This document shows positions 36,331-44,809 of a stretch of DNA of 64,000 nt, one piece after another. The position numbers and the translations under genes were made by a program. Under the pieces are notes generated by a model that was not told where the DNA came from, did not search any database, and saw only the letters and a list, made by a program, of their open reading frames with translations. This stretch comes from Symbiopectobacterium purcellii_A (GTDB lineage Bacteria > Pseudomonadota > Gammaproteobacteria > Enterobacterales > Enterobacteriaceae): contig NZ_CP189882.1 of NCBI RefSeq assembly GCF_052050035.1, positions 2,542,001-2,606,000 on the forward strand. The letters are read 5' to 3'. Within the stretch, counting starts at the first letter, position 1. Every line of letters starts with the position of its first letter.

Positions 36331-36519
36331 GGCTTTGTTGAATAATTTAAGATACTGATTTATATAAGCATTATAAAATTTCAACGACTAATTTTTCCTC
36401 TCGGAATGCTTTTTATTGTGCTAACTATTTGATTTGTCGTTCTAACAAAATACATTCTCTGTAAATGCATTCTAACTAAAGAAGATGTAAATCAAACGGT
36501 TAAATTATTCAACAAAGCC
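36331..36519 (-). repeat. MITE-2 copy in the LprI-like gene
   Basis: 189 bp with the usual ends. Flanked by ATAGGGGCA at 36322-36330 and 36520-36528; removing the element and one duplication rejoins GEYGNRG to SDGYLDG in frame. Confidence 0.93.
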
Positions 36520-36627
36520 ATAGGGGCAGCGATGGTTATCTTGATGGATACGGCTTTGTTGAATAAATCGAACTTTCAGGGGATCGCCGGATCAGAGCAC
36601 TATCATCGCTCCCGATAGCAGCTCCCC

Positions 36628-37645
36628 ATGGCAAAGCAAAAGTTTAAAATCACCAACTGGCCCACCTACAACAAAGCACTCAGACAACGCGGCTCCCTGA
36701 CGGTCTGGCTTGATGAGTCGGCCATCGCTGCATGGACTGACAGTTCTTCGCCTGAAGGTCGTGGTCGGCCGCTTTACTACACCGATATGGCTGTTACCAC
36801 GGTTTTGATGATAAAGCGCGTGTTTAACCTGTCGCTCCGGGCATTACAGGGCTTTGTCGACTCGGTTTTTACACTGATGAGCCTGCCACTGCGCTGCCCG
36901 GACTACTCTCTGGTCAGTCGGCGGGCAAAAACCGTCAGTATCAGCATAAAAACGCCAACGCGTGGTGAAATCTCGCATCTGGTCATCGACAGTACCGGTC
37001 TGAAGGTCTTTGGCGAAGGTGAATGGAAAGTCAGGCAGCATGGGGCTGACAGACGAAGAGTGTGGCGCAAGCTTCATCTGGCAGCAGACAGTGCGACGCA
37101 TGAGATTATCTGTGCCGACTTATCGCTCAGCGGAACGACAGATGCGCAGGCACTGCCGGGCCTGATTAACCAAACCCACCGGAAAATCAGGGAAGTGTCA
37201 GCAGACGGTGCTTATGACGCCCGTTATAGCCAACCGACTTAAAAATGATTACAGCCGATGCCCTGATATGTGGCAAAGAAGCATAGCTGGCTGTTATCAA
37301 AATAATGTCGCTTAGCTATACTGCCACGATGCGTTGCTAAGAAAGAAAATCAGGCCCCTTATCCCGCCGCGAAGCGGAGCGAAATACTGGCCGGACAAGT
37401 ACTATGAACGTAACCATGCGGTGGCGAATCAGCGTCTGAGCGGGAGTAATGATATGTGGAAAAAGAAAGTGGGTTATCACCGGCGTTCAGTGGCAGAAAC
37501 AGCGATGTTTCGCATAAAAACTTTGCTGGGTGGCCATCGGAGCCTGCGTGACTATGAGGCTCAAGTAGGTGAAGCCATAGCGATGGTCAAAGCGCTGAAC
37601 CGTATGACGTTGTTGGGTATGCCACACAGCGTCAGGATAGGATAA
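36628..37645 (+). pseudogene. IS903-group transposase interrupted by MITE-1
   Basis: Starts MAKQKFKITNWPTYNKALRQ, as in IS903/IS102 transposases, with LVIDSTGLKVFGEGEWKVRQ (first D) and VSADGAYDAR (second D). MITE-1 copy h interrupts at ARY. Clean removal continues in frame with CHDALLRKKIRPLIPPRSGA and YHRRSVAETAMFRIKTLLGG (E) to the end HSVRIG at 37645. Without excision it is truncated before the catalytic glutamate and inactive. Confidence 0.9.
37225..37320 (-). repeat. MITE-1 copy h, inside the IS903 transposase
   Basis: 96 bp at TA, variant subtype identical by eye to copies e and f. Shows MITE-1 moved after this IS903 had inserted. Confidence 0.93.
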
Positions 37646-37807
37646 CAGGTGTAGCAGAGGGAGTCATCCTGTCGGCTAATTCTGATTTATTCAACAAAGC
37701 CGATGGATACTATATTGCTAAGGAAGAATAACGCTATTTTTTTTCAGGCAATAGCATTCCACTGCAATGGCGCGAGATGTCGCGCCATATTTATTTCTTT
37801 ATACGGT

Positions 37808-38398
37808 TTAGTGGTTTACGGTCTGTGATTTAAGGGATGACGCTTCAAGCCTCTTTTTGAGTTCATCCATGACTGAGTTATATTGTGGTGTAGTTTCGGG
37901 TTTGATGCTTTTCTTTTCACGAACCTCTGGTGCTGTACTGGCTGTATCCGTCTGGATGATTTTTGGCGGTACGTACGATGCGGGTGGCATCGGCGGCGGT
38001 GGCATCCCCATTTTACCCGGTTTTACAGGCGCCGGCGGCGTGAACGTGCTCAGCGAGACAAGCGCTGGCGCTGGTGTGGCAATGACAGGCTTTTTCATCG
38101 GCAAAGGGCGACCCGCCGCTAAACGGCTGTTCAGATCCTGTAGGAATTTACCGTGTTTGCTCGCGAAACTGTCTGAGAGTTTCCGCGCATAAATAACGTT
38201 GCGTTCACTGAACGGCAACTGTTTGGCGGGGGCCGCAGATAACGCTTTGGCTGAAGGCATAAACGTTATTGCATTGTTTGACGCTTTTTGAAAATCATGT
38301 TTTATAACGCTAGTAAACGTATTTTTTGCCGCTGATGGCGGTAAGCGAGGCGTAAATATCTTCATCAATGTGCTAATGTTACTGGATATGGCTGCCAT
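37808..38398 (-). CDS. Unrecognised 196-residue proline-rich protein, possible actin-binding effector
   Basis: Not a family I can name. ATG 38398 has a strong AGGAGG five bases upstream. No signal peptide or membrane segment; the N-terminus is Ser/Thr/Ala-rich and polar, as in type III effectors. A helix KFLQDLNSRLAAGRPLPMKK at residues 84-103 and a second, SVMDELKKRLEASSLKS at 175-191, flank a proline-rich stretch at 119-146 (PPAPVKPG, then GMPPPPMPPASYVPPK). Two short amphipathic helices around a PPPP profilin-type motif recall WH2-polyproline-WH2 actin nucleators such as VopL/VopF or RickA. That reading is inference; the match to the WH2 LKKV tail is poor. It lies downstream of a second unknown gene on the same strand, 96 bp apart. 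Confidence 0.7.
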   Translation of the reverse strand: MAAISSNISTLMKIFTPRLPPSAAKNTFTSVIKHDFQKASNNAITFMPSAKALSAAPAKQLPFSERNVIYARKLSDSFASKHGKFLQDLNSRLAAGRPLPMKKPVIATPAPALVSLSTFTPPAPVKPGKMGMPPPPMPPASYVPPKIIQTDTASTAPEVREKKSIKPETTPQYNSVMDELKKRLEASSLKSQTVNH

Positions 38399-38494
38399 AT
38401 AGCCTCCTAAAGCTAGATTAATTTTTTTAAAGTTAAATTAAATATTAATTGGGTGAAAATTGTATCGCTTTAATAATCCGCTGAACCCATGGCG

Positions 38495-40129
38495 TTAATA
38501 AGCGATGCTCCCTTCAAAACGCGTAGAAATCGTCGTCAGGTTGTCGTCGAAACGATCGGGAGAATATTTCATTAAATTTTGTAGTTTAGCTTTTAATGCC
38601 GGATCGTTATCACCATCAGAGGATGGCAAGCTCTCAAGCGTGGGTTTTAATTGCTTTGATAACGTATCTATTTCTGCCATTAGCTGGTGATGAGCATGTT
38701 TTGACAGTTGGTCTTTAATTTCCGGGTTCATCAACGCGTCGGGATAGTGTCGAGTTACCGCGTCTAGCGTTGGTCTGATATACGGATTCGCGCCAGCGCC
38801 CGTCGGCGTGAAAGCTTTATCACGCTGTGGAGCGTTGCCTGAAAGCCCTGCGTCCTGTGCGGCGCTGCCTATGGTATGCAGGTAGGCATTACGAATGCCA
38901 TCACATAATCCTTTATGGTAGGCAATTTGCGCAGCGGTTGAGAGAACGTTTTCCACATGGCGTGCGTGGCCTTTGGTCTTTAACAGATGATTCAGCACCG
39001 CTCCGTGGCTAACGATTTCAAGCTCCGTGTGTGGATACGGTAAATTACTTGCGCGTGCGTCAGCGGAACCCCGTTGATGCTGGGTAATTTCTTGCGTTAC
39101 GGCGTCAAGGGCCTTTAGCGATCCCGTGGCCAGACTGGCATTGCGTCCCTTCTGATAGGCCGTGGCAACCGTATCTTGCAGACTGCTCCTGAGCAAACTG
39201 CGGCCCGCCATTTTGACTATCCCTTTCTGCAACAATGTGACGATGTGGTTCATGCCAAACGCTTTCACCATCGGTTTGTCTTTTATTTTTTCCAGCTTGT
39301 CCAACGCACCTGTGACTTTCGTTTGGGCTTGCTGTGGCTGCGATGTTTGAGCATGGGAGCTCGCCTGACGAATGTCCTGTTGCGTGTCAGCGGGAAGGGT
39401 GCTGAGCAGTTTGTTCTGAATCGGTTTGGCGCTGTGCTCCAGACGCTGTAAGAAGTTGTCTTTATGGTTGCTGTAGATGGCGCAGAGGGCTGAGTCGATT
39501 GCCTGGCTGGCATAGTGGGTATCAGTCATGCCCTTTTCGACAATTCCAAATTCCGTTACGGCGCTATCGACCAGGGCTTTGGCTTTTGTCAGCGCTTCCC
39601 GGCTGGTGGTGTTGGCTGCCAATGCGGTTGCCGTATGTTGAGTGGGTGGTCGGCCCAGAATCTGCCCCGAGATGGCCTGTCGGGTCAATCGTTTTCCCGT
39701 GTCCGGTTTCCGTAAATGGCTTGTGTTGACTTGCTGCTTAGCTTCGCGTGCGAGGGTAGCCATGATTTTTTGTCGAGCTGAATGGGCATGGGCTGGTTTT
39801 GCCGCGCGGGCCGACTGCCCTGAGTCGGCAGTTTGAGTCGCGGTGGCGGCAAGTTTTGACTGATTAAACAGAGCCACCGCGCGCACATTGATACACTGCG
39901 TGAAGGGGTTGATGAACTGTACTAACCGGTTATTTTTGGGGGGCGTTACCACTCCGTCAGTGGCAGATCTGCCGCTCGGCACGCTGGCCTGTTGTGCTCT
40001 GTTGCCAAGCCCGTTCACGGCGTTTAACTCAGAGGGTCTTTGTGCTGTTATCGGTGACGTTTGTTGAGCTCTTGGCTCCTGGATTGTCAATATGACGGGA
40101 GACGATTTTTTGACTACTGGCACTACCAT
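38495..40129 (-). CDS. Unrecognised 544-residue, mostly helical, effector-like protein
   Basis: No family recognised. GAGG lies six bases before ATG 40129, giving MVVPVVKKSSPVILTIQEPR; ATG 40141 in the same frame is an alternative. The first 180 residues are rich in Ser, Thr, Gln, Pro and Ala and look disordered, like a type III secretion signal and linker. The rest is predicted helical by composition. A weak internal repeat is visible: GMNHIVTLLQKGIVK...TAYQKGRN at about 293-330 and SHGAVLNHLLKTKGH...IAYHKGLC at about 374-410. No signal peptide, no transmembrane segment, no enzymatic motif. The gene is intact amid wrecked neighbours, which argues for use. It may be an operon with the 196-residue gene; upstream (40130-40296) I see no clear HrpL box. 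Confidence 0.7.
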   Translation of the reverse strand: MVVPVVKKSSPVILTIQEPRAQQTSPITAQRPSELNAVNGLGNRAQQASVPSGRSATDGVVTPPKNNRLVQFINPFTQCINVRAVALFNQSKLAATATQTADSGQSARAAKPAHAHSARQKIMATLAREAKQQVNTSHLRKPDTGKRLTRQAISGQILGRPPTQHTATALAANTTSREALTKAKALVDSAVTEFGIVEKGMTDTHYASQAIDSALCAIYSNHKDNFLQRLEHSAKPIQNKLLSTLPADTQQDIRQASSHAQTSQPQQAQTKVTGALDKLEKIKDKPMVKAFGMNHIVTLLQKGIVKMAGRSLLRSSLQDTVATAYQKGRNASLATGSLKALDAVTQEITQHQRGSADARASNLPYPHTELEIVSHGAVLNHLLKTKGHARHVENVLSTAAQIAYHKGLCDGIRNAYLHTIGSAAQDAGLSGNAPQRDKAFTPTGAGANPYIRPTLDAVTRHYPDALMNPEIKDQLSKHAHHQLMAEIDTLSKQLKPTLESLPSSDGDNDPALKAKLQNLMKYSPDRFDDNLTTISTRFEGSIAY

Positions 40130-40296
40130 AGAGAACCTCATGAATTCTGGATACTGTTGGGCGCCAGTATAAAGTAGCGGTTAATTTGGACTATAAAAAA
40201 AGCGCCTTACAGATTGTAATCGTCATAAGGAGAGCATGGAGGCAAGGTAACGCCAGGGGGAAATATGAGGGATGTGCGTTGAACGCATTCATACAA

Positions 40297-40322
40297 AAAA
40301 ACCGGCCAGAGCCGGTTTTTTC
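40297..40322 (-). terminator. rpsT terminator
   Basis: AAAAACCGGC, CAGA loop, GCCGGTTTTTT: short G/C stem with T runs on both sides, about 40 bases past the rpsT stop. It may also stop transcription the other way. Confidence 0.8.
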
Positions 40323-40359
40323 TTACAACGAGGAAGACAGATGTCTACGCAAGCAATGA

Positions 40360-40620
40360 TTACAGTGCGTTGATCTGAGCAGCCAGGTTGGATTTATGAC
40401 GAGATGCTTTGTTCTTGTGGATCAGACTTTTGCTAGCCTGACGATCCACAATCGGTTGCATGTCGTTAAACGCTTTTTGTGCAGCTTCTTTATCGCCAGT
40501 AGCGATCGCGGCGTATACTTTCTTGATGAAAGTACGCATCATGGAACGACGGCTAGCGTTGTGCTTGCGACGCTTCTCAGACTGTACGGCGCGTTTCTTA
40601 GCTGATTTGATATTAGCCAA
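40360..40620 (-). CDS. rpsT: 30S ribosomal protein S20
   Basis: 86 residues (E. coli 87): MANIKSAKKRAVQSEKRRKH, then NASRRSMMRTFIKKVYAAI and the end HKNKASRHKSNLAAQINAL. Basic throughout, binds 16S rRNA in the 30S body. ATG start; E. coli uses TTG here, and is autoregulated through that start, so the control may differ. Divergent from ribF, as in E. coli. Confidence 0.97.
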   Translation of the reverse strand: MANIKSAKKRAVQSEKRRKHNASRRSMMRTFIKKVYAAIATGDKEAAQKAFNDMQPIVDRQASKSLIHKNKASRHKSNLAAQINAL

Positions 40621-41010
40621 GGTCCAACTCCCAAATATATTCTATCGATGACAATTCAAAGGCCGAGGAATATGCCCGTTTAGCCTTCGTTTGTCAATGG
40701 GTTTGTGCAAATAAGCGCCGTTTGTACGCCGACGCTTGTTACGTTGTGATGGCGCAGGATTTTAACAGCTTCGCGCTCGGGAATACAGCGTTTCCCGATA
40801 GAAATTCGTGTTTACCTGACGAACTTTTGATAAGAAAGAGGAATTTTTGCTCCGGCAAGGTCAGGGAGCGGCAGCGCTTTCGCGCGTTATCAACAGTCGT
40901 CACTGAGCAATTGCGTGACAAAAGGCGTGAATCGCGCCTTAACCTTAACCGCTGTACAAGGTATAATCCGCCGATTTCCATATCGTTAACCAAACTGTTC
41001 CTGAGTCGCC

Positions 41011-41952
41011 ATGCAGCTAATCCGCGGTATACACAATCTCCGGGCACGCCATTATGGTTGTGTGCTCACCATCGGCAATTTTGACGGCGTACACCGTGGG
41101 CATCAAATGCTGCTTGAGCGACTAAAGCAGGAGGGGCTGGCGCGTAATTTGCCGGTGATGGTGATGACGTTCGAGCCACAGCCGCTCGAACTGTTTGCTG
41201 CCGATCAGGCACCTGCACGGCTTACCCGGCTGCGGGACAAGGTGAACTACCTGGCGCGCGCAGGCGTTGACGCGCTATTGTGCGTGAAGTTTGATGCGGC
41301 GTTCGCCGCACACGATGCGCAAGACTTTGTGCGCCACCTTCTGGTGGAAAAACTGGGTGTCAAATTTCTCGTTGTGGGGGATGACTTCCGCTTCGGGGCT
41401 GGTCGCAGCGGTGATTTCCTGTTATTACAGAAGGCAGGGCAGGCCCATGGTTTTGAGGTCATCAGCACGACGACGTTCTGCAATGGCGGTAGGCGCGTCA
41501 GCAGTACCGCAGTTCGTGACGCCTTGCTGCATGACGATCTGCCGCTGGCACAGGAATTGTTGGGCCACCCTTACAGTATTTCCGGGCGAGTGGTGCACGG
41601 TAAAGCGCTAGGCAGAACGTTGGGATTTCCGACCGCGAATCTGCCGATGAAACGCCAGGTGTCTCCGGTCAGTGGAGTGTATGCCGTTGAAGTCTACGGT
41701 CTGGGCCCGACGCCGTTTCCCGGCGTCGCCAATATCGGCACCCGGCCAACGGTAGACGGCGATAAACGCCAGCAGTTGGAAGTGCACCTGCTGGATGTCG
41801 CCATGGATCTGTACGGGCGTCATATAGAAGTGGCGCTGTGTAAGAAAATACGAAATGAGCAGCGGTTTGCGTCGCTAGAGGCATTGACGCAGCAAATCGC
41901 CGAGGATGTGGTGACGGCCCGGACGTTTTTCGGGTTAGCAGCACCGGTGTAA
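41011..41952 (+). CDS. ribF: Bifunctional riboflavin kinase / FAD synthetase
   Basis: Makes FMN and then FAD. 313 residues, the E. coli length. N-terminal FAD synthetase (nucleotidyltransferase) with LTIGNFDGVHRGHQMLLERL and FLVVGDDFRFGAGRSGDF; then the kinase barrel with GRVVHGKALGRTLGFPTANL and PGVANIGTRPTVDGDKRQQL. The Shine-Dalgarno is weak. First gene of ribF-ileS-lspA-fkpB-ispH, 43 bp before ileS. Confidence 0.97.
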   Translation: MQLIRGIHNLRARHYGCVLTIGNFDGVHRGHQMLLERLKQEGLARNLPVMVMTFEPQPLELFAADQAPARLTRLRDKVNYLARAGVDALLCVKFDAAFAAHDAQDFVRHLLVEKLGVKFLVVGDDFRFGAGRSGDFLLLQKAGQAHGFEVISTTTFCNGGRRVSSTAVRDALLHDDLPLAQELLGHPYSISGRVVHGKALGRTLGFPTANLPMKRQVSPVSGVYAVEVYGLGPTPFPGVANIGTRPTVDGDKRQQLEVHLLDVAMDLYGRHIEVALCKKIRNEQRFASLEALTQQIAEDVVTARTFFGLAAPV

Positions 41953-41995
41953 TATTCATACCCCAAGGTATGGCCGAAACTAAATCGAGAATCTA

Positions 41996-44809
41996 ATGAG
42001 TGACTACAAAACTACCCTGAATTTGCCGGAAACAGGGTTCCCGATGCGTGGCGATCTGGCCAAGCGTGAACCTGACATGCTGAAACGTTGGTATGAACAG
42101 GATTTGTACGGAATTATTCGTCAGGCGAAAAAGGGCAAGAAATCCTTCATTTTGCATGACGGCCCTCCGTATGCTAATGGCAACATTCACATTGGTCACT
42201 CAGTTAACAAGATTCTGAAAGATATTATTGTCAAATCCAAAGGGTTGGCCGGCTATGATTCGCCGTACGTGCCAGGATGGGACTGCCACGGCCTGCCTAT
42301 CGAACTGAAGGTTGAGCAACTGATTGGCAAGCCGGGCGAGAAGGTGAGCGCGGCGGAGTTTCGTCAGGCCTGCCGCAAGTATGCGGCGGAGCAGGTTGAA
42401 GGGCAGAAGAAAGACTTTATCCGCCTCGGCGTGCTGGGCGATTGGGATCGCCCGTATCTGACCATGGATTTCAACACCGAGGCGAATATCATTCGCGCTC
42501 TCGGCAAGATCATCGACAACGGGCATCTGCACAAAGGGGCTAAACCGGTGCACTGGTGTGCCGATTGCGGTTCTGCCCTGGCGGAAGCCGAGGTGGAGTA
42601 TTACGACAAAACCTCTCCATCTATTGATGTGGCTTTTAAGGCCGTTGATGCGGCGGCTGTGGCGGCGAAATTCGGTGTCGCTTCCGTGGCAGGCCCGATT
42701 GCACTGGTTATTTGGACCACCACCCCATGGACGCTGCACGCGAACCGTGCGATCTCGCTAAATGCTGATTTCGTTTACCAACTCGTACAGATCGAGGGCA
42801 AAGCCCTGATCCTGGCCGCTGAGTTGGTAGACAGCGTGATGGCGCGCCTGGGTGTCACCCACTGGACCGTGCTGGGCGACTGCAAGGGTAGCGATCTTGA
42901 ACTGCTACGCTTCAATCACCCGTTCCTGAATTTCGATGTACCTGCAATTCTGGGCGACCATGTCACGCTGGATGCCGGTACCGGTGCGGTGCATACCGCG
43001 GGCGGTCACGGTCCGGATGACTACGTCATCAGCCAGAAATACCAGCTCGAAATCGCTAATCCGGTGGGGCCTAACGGTTGCTATCTGCCGGGCACGCACC
43101 CGAATCTGGACGGCAAGTTCGTCTTTAAAGCCAATGACCTCATCGTTGAGATGCTGCGTGAAAGCGGCGCGTTGTTGCATGTGGAAAAACTGCAACACAG
43201 CTATCCGTGCTGCTGGCGTCACAAATCGCCAATCATCTTCCGTGCCACGCCGCAGTGGTTCGTCAGCATGGACCAAAAAGCACTGCGTCAGCAGTCGCTG
43301 TCTGAAATCAAAGGCGTGCAGTGGATCCCGGATTGGGGTCAGGCACGCATCGAGTCCATGGTTGCCAACCGCCCAGACTGGTGTATCTCGCGCCAGCGTA
43401 CCTGGGGCGTGCCGATGTCGCTGTTTGTCCACAAAGAGACCGAAGAACTGCACCCACGCACGCCGGAGCTGATCGAAGCGGTGGCTAAACGCGTTGAGCA
43501 GGACGGCATTCAGGCATGGTGGGATCTCGATCCGGCTGATCTGCTGGGCGCTGATGCTGCTAATTATGTCAAAGTGCCGGACACGCTGGATGTATGGTTC
43601 GATTCCGGATCGACCCACGCCTCTGTGGTGGATGTACGACCGGAATTTGCCGGGCATGCGGCCGATATGTATCTGGAAGGCTCTGACCAGCATCGCGGCT
43701 GGTTCATGTCTTCGCTGATGATCTCTACGGCGATCAAGGGTAAAGCACCGTATCGTCAGGTGCTGACCCACGGCTTTACCGTTGATGGTCAGGGCCGCAA
43801 AATGTCCAAATCCATTGGCAACACCATTGCGCCGCAGGATGTGATGGACAAGCTGGGTGCGGATATTCTGCGTCTGTGGATCGGTTCCACCGACTATTCC
43901 GGCGAGATCGCGGTGTCCGATGAAATCCTCAAACGCTCTGCCGATGCCTATCGTCGCATACGCAATACCGCACGTTTCCTGCTGGCGAACCTGAATGGGT
44001 TCGATCCGGCGTTGCATAGCGTGAAGTCGGAAGAGATGGTGGTGCTGGATCGTTGGGCGGTAGGCTGCGCGCAAGCCGCACAGCAAGAGATTGTTGAAGC
44101 TTATGAAAGCTACGATTTCCACCGTGTGGTGCAACGCCTGATGCAGTTCTGCTCCATCGAAATGGGGTCGTTCTATCTGGACATCATCAAGGATCGCCAA
44201 TACACCGCCAAGCATGACAGCGTGGCGCGCCGTAGCTGCCAGACTGCACTGTTCCACATTGTCGAAGCGCTGGTTCGTTGGATGGCACCGATCATGTCCT
44301 TCACCGCCGATGAAGTCTGGGGCTACCTGCCGGGCGAACGCGCACAATACGTGTTTACCGAAGAGTGGTATGAAGGCCTGTTCGGACTGGCGGAAGAGGA
44401 AACCCTGAACGATGCGTTCTGGGCCGACATGCTGAAAGTGCGTGCCGAAGTGAACAAGGTGATTGAGCAAGCGCGTAATGACAAGCGTATTGGCGGTTCG
44501 CTGGAAGCAGCGGTAACGCTGTATGCCGATGCAGATCTGTCCGAGAAGCTGGGTCGTCTGCAACAGGAACTGCATTTTGCACTGCTGACTTCCAAGGCGC
44601 GGGTTGAACGCTATGAAGATGCTCCGGCGGATGCGCAGGCGAGTGAACTCTCTGGCCTGAAAATTGCCTTAAGCAAAGTGGATGGGCACAAGTGCCCGCG
44701 TTGCTGGCACTATGAGTCCGATATCGGTGTGGATGCTGCACACCCAGAGGTATGCGGACGCTGTGCCACGAATGTGGGCGGTAATGGCGAAGAGCGTAAA
44801 TTTGTCTGA
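41996..44809 (+). CDS. ileS: Isoleucyl-tRNA synthetase
   Basis: 937 residues (E. coli 938). Class I signatures DGPPYANGNIHIGHSVNKIL (HIGH) and GRKMSKSIGNTIAPQD (KMSKS); the CP1 editing domain lies between, with VIWTTTPWTLHANRAI and TAGGHGPDDY. C-terminal zinc-binding cysteines CPRCWHYE and CGRCATNV are kept. The stop overlaps the lspA start (ATGA), so translation is probably coupled. Confidence 0.98.
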   Translation: MSDYKTTLNLPETGFPMRGDLAKREPDMLKRWYEQDLYGIIRQAKKGKKSFILHDGPPYANGNIHIGHSVNKILKDIIVKSKGLAGYDSPYVPGWDCHGLPIELKVEQLIGKPGEKVSAAEFRQACRKYAAEQVEGQKKDFIRLGVLGDWDRPYLTMDFNTEANIIRALGKIIDNGHLHKGAKPVHWCADCGSALAEAEVEYYDKTSPSIDVAFKAVDAAAVAAKFGVASVAGPIALVIWTTTPWTLHANRAISLNADFVYQLVQIEGKALILAAELVDSVMARLGVTHWTVLGDCKGSDLELLRFNHPFLNFDVPAILGDHVTLDAGTGAVHTAGGHGPDDYVISQKYQLEIANPVGPNGCYLPGTHPNLDGKFVFKANDLIVEMLRESGALLHVEKLQHSYPCCWRHKSPIIFRATPQWFVSMDQKALRQQSLSEIKGVQWIPDWGQARIESMVANRPDWCISRQRTWGVPMSLFVHKETEELHPRTPELIEAVAKRVEQDGIQAWWDLDPADLLGADAANYVKVPDTLDVWFDSGSTHASVVDVRPEFAGHAADMYLEGSDQHRGWFMSSLMISTAIKGKAPYRQVLTHGFTVDGQGRKMSKSIGNTIAPQDVMDKLGADILRLWIGSTDYSGEIAVSDEILKRSADAYRRIRNTARFLLANLNGFDPALHSVKSEEMVVLDRWAVGCAQAAQQEIVEAYESYDFHRVVQRLMQFCSIEMGSFYLDIIKDRQYTAKHDSVARRSCQTALFHIVEALVRWMAPIMSFTADEVWGYLPGERAQYVFTEEWYEGLFGLAEEETLNDAFWADMLKVRAEVNKVIEQARNDKRIGGSLEAAVTLYADADLSEKLGRLQQELHFALLTSKARVERYEDAPADAQASELSGLKIALSKVDGHKCPRCWHYESDIGVDAAHPEVCGRCATNVGGNGEERKFV

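Larger units (their letters stand above)
36552..37701 (+). mobile_element. IS903-like element (IS5 family) carrying MITE-1
   Basis: Ends GGCTTTGTTGAATAAATCGA and inverted GGCTTTGTTGAATAAATCAG, flanked by GATGGATAC on both sides (36543-36551, 37702-37710). 1150 bp, or about 1054 without the nested MITE, close to the 1057 bp of IS903. Confidence 0.92.
34083..37731 (+). pseudogene. LprI/DUF1311-type secreted protein shattered by four insertions and two frameshifts
   Basis: Reassembly of the pieces gives one protein of about 350-360 residues. The start is ATG 34083 (MKLGKIVLF); a 1-base loss then leads to SVLVACYANVQA, a signal peptide end. The N-terminal domain resembles LprI (DUF1311): FNCSLENLNETEKTICN, LMREQREWLTQRNACG and, across MITE-1 copy g, TNVDCIKSEYQQQIRYLE. 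IS30 (34526-35628) splits LFGKW from LDKPLEKGMKT; removing it with one GTT restores the frame. A novel C-terminal region follows (FRFHGEERQYDKNNDGYWRL to GKWRIAATDSIYYF), a frameshift near 36205-36225, PIGPIILPVEDLVHPYYIKY, MITE-2, SDGYLDGY, IS903, and the end YIAKEE. The C-terminal part is not recognised. LprI domains inhibit host lysozyme in some bacteria. Confidence 0.78.

Noticed and set aside
33130..40250. The dnaJ-rpsT island as a prophage or integrative element
   Set aside because: No integrase, no phage structural genes, no tRNA and no attachment repeats; only IS elements, MITEs and three host-type genes.
42905..44575. 556-codon open frame opposite ileS
   Set aside because: Antisense shadow produced by codon bias of ileS; no family resemblance.
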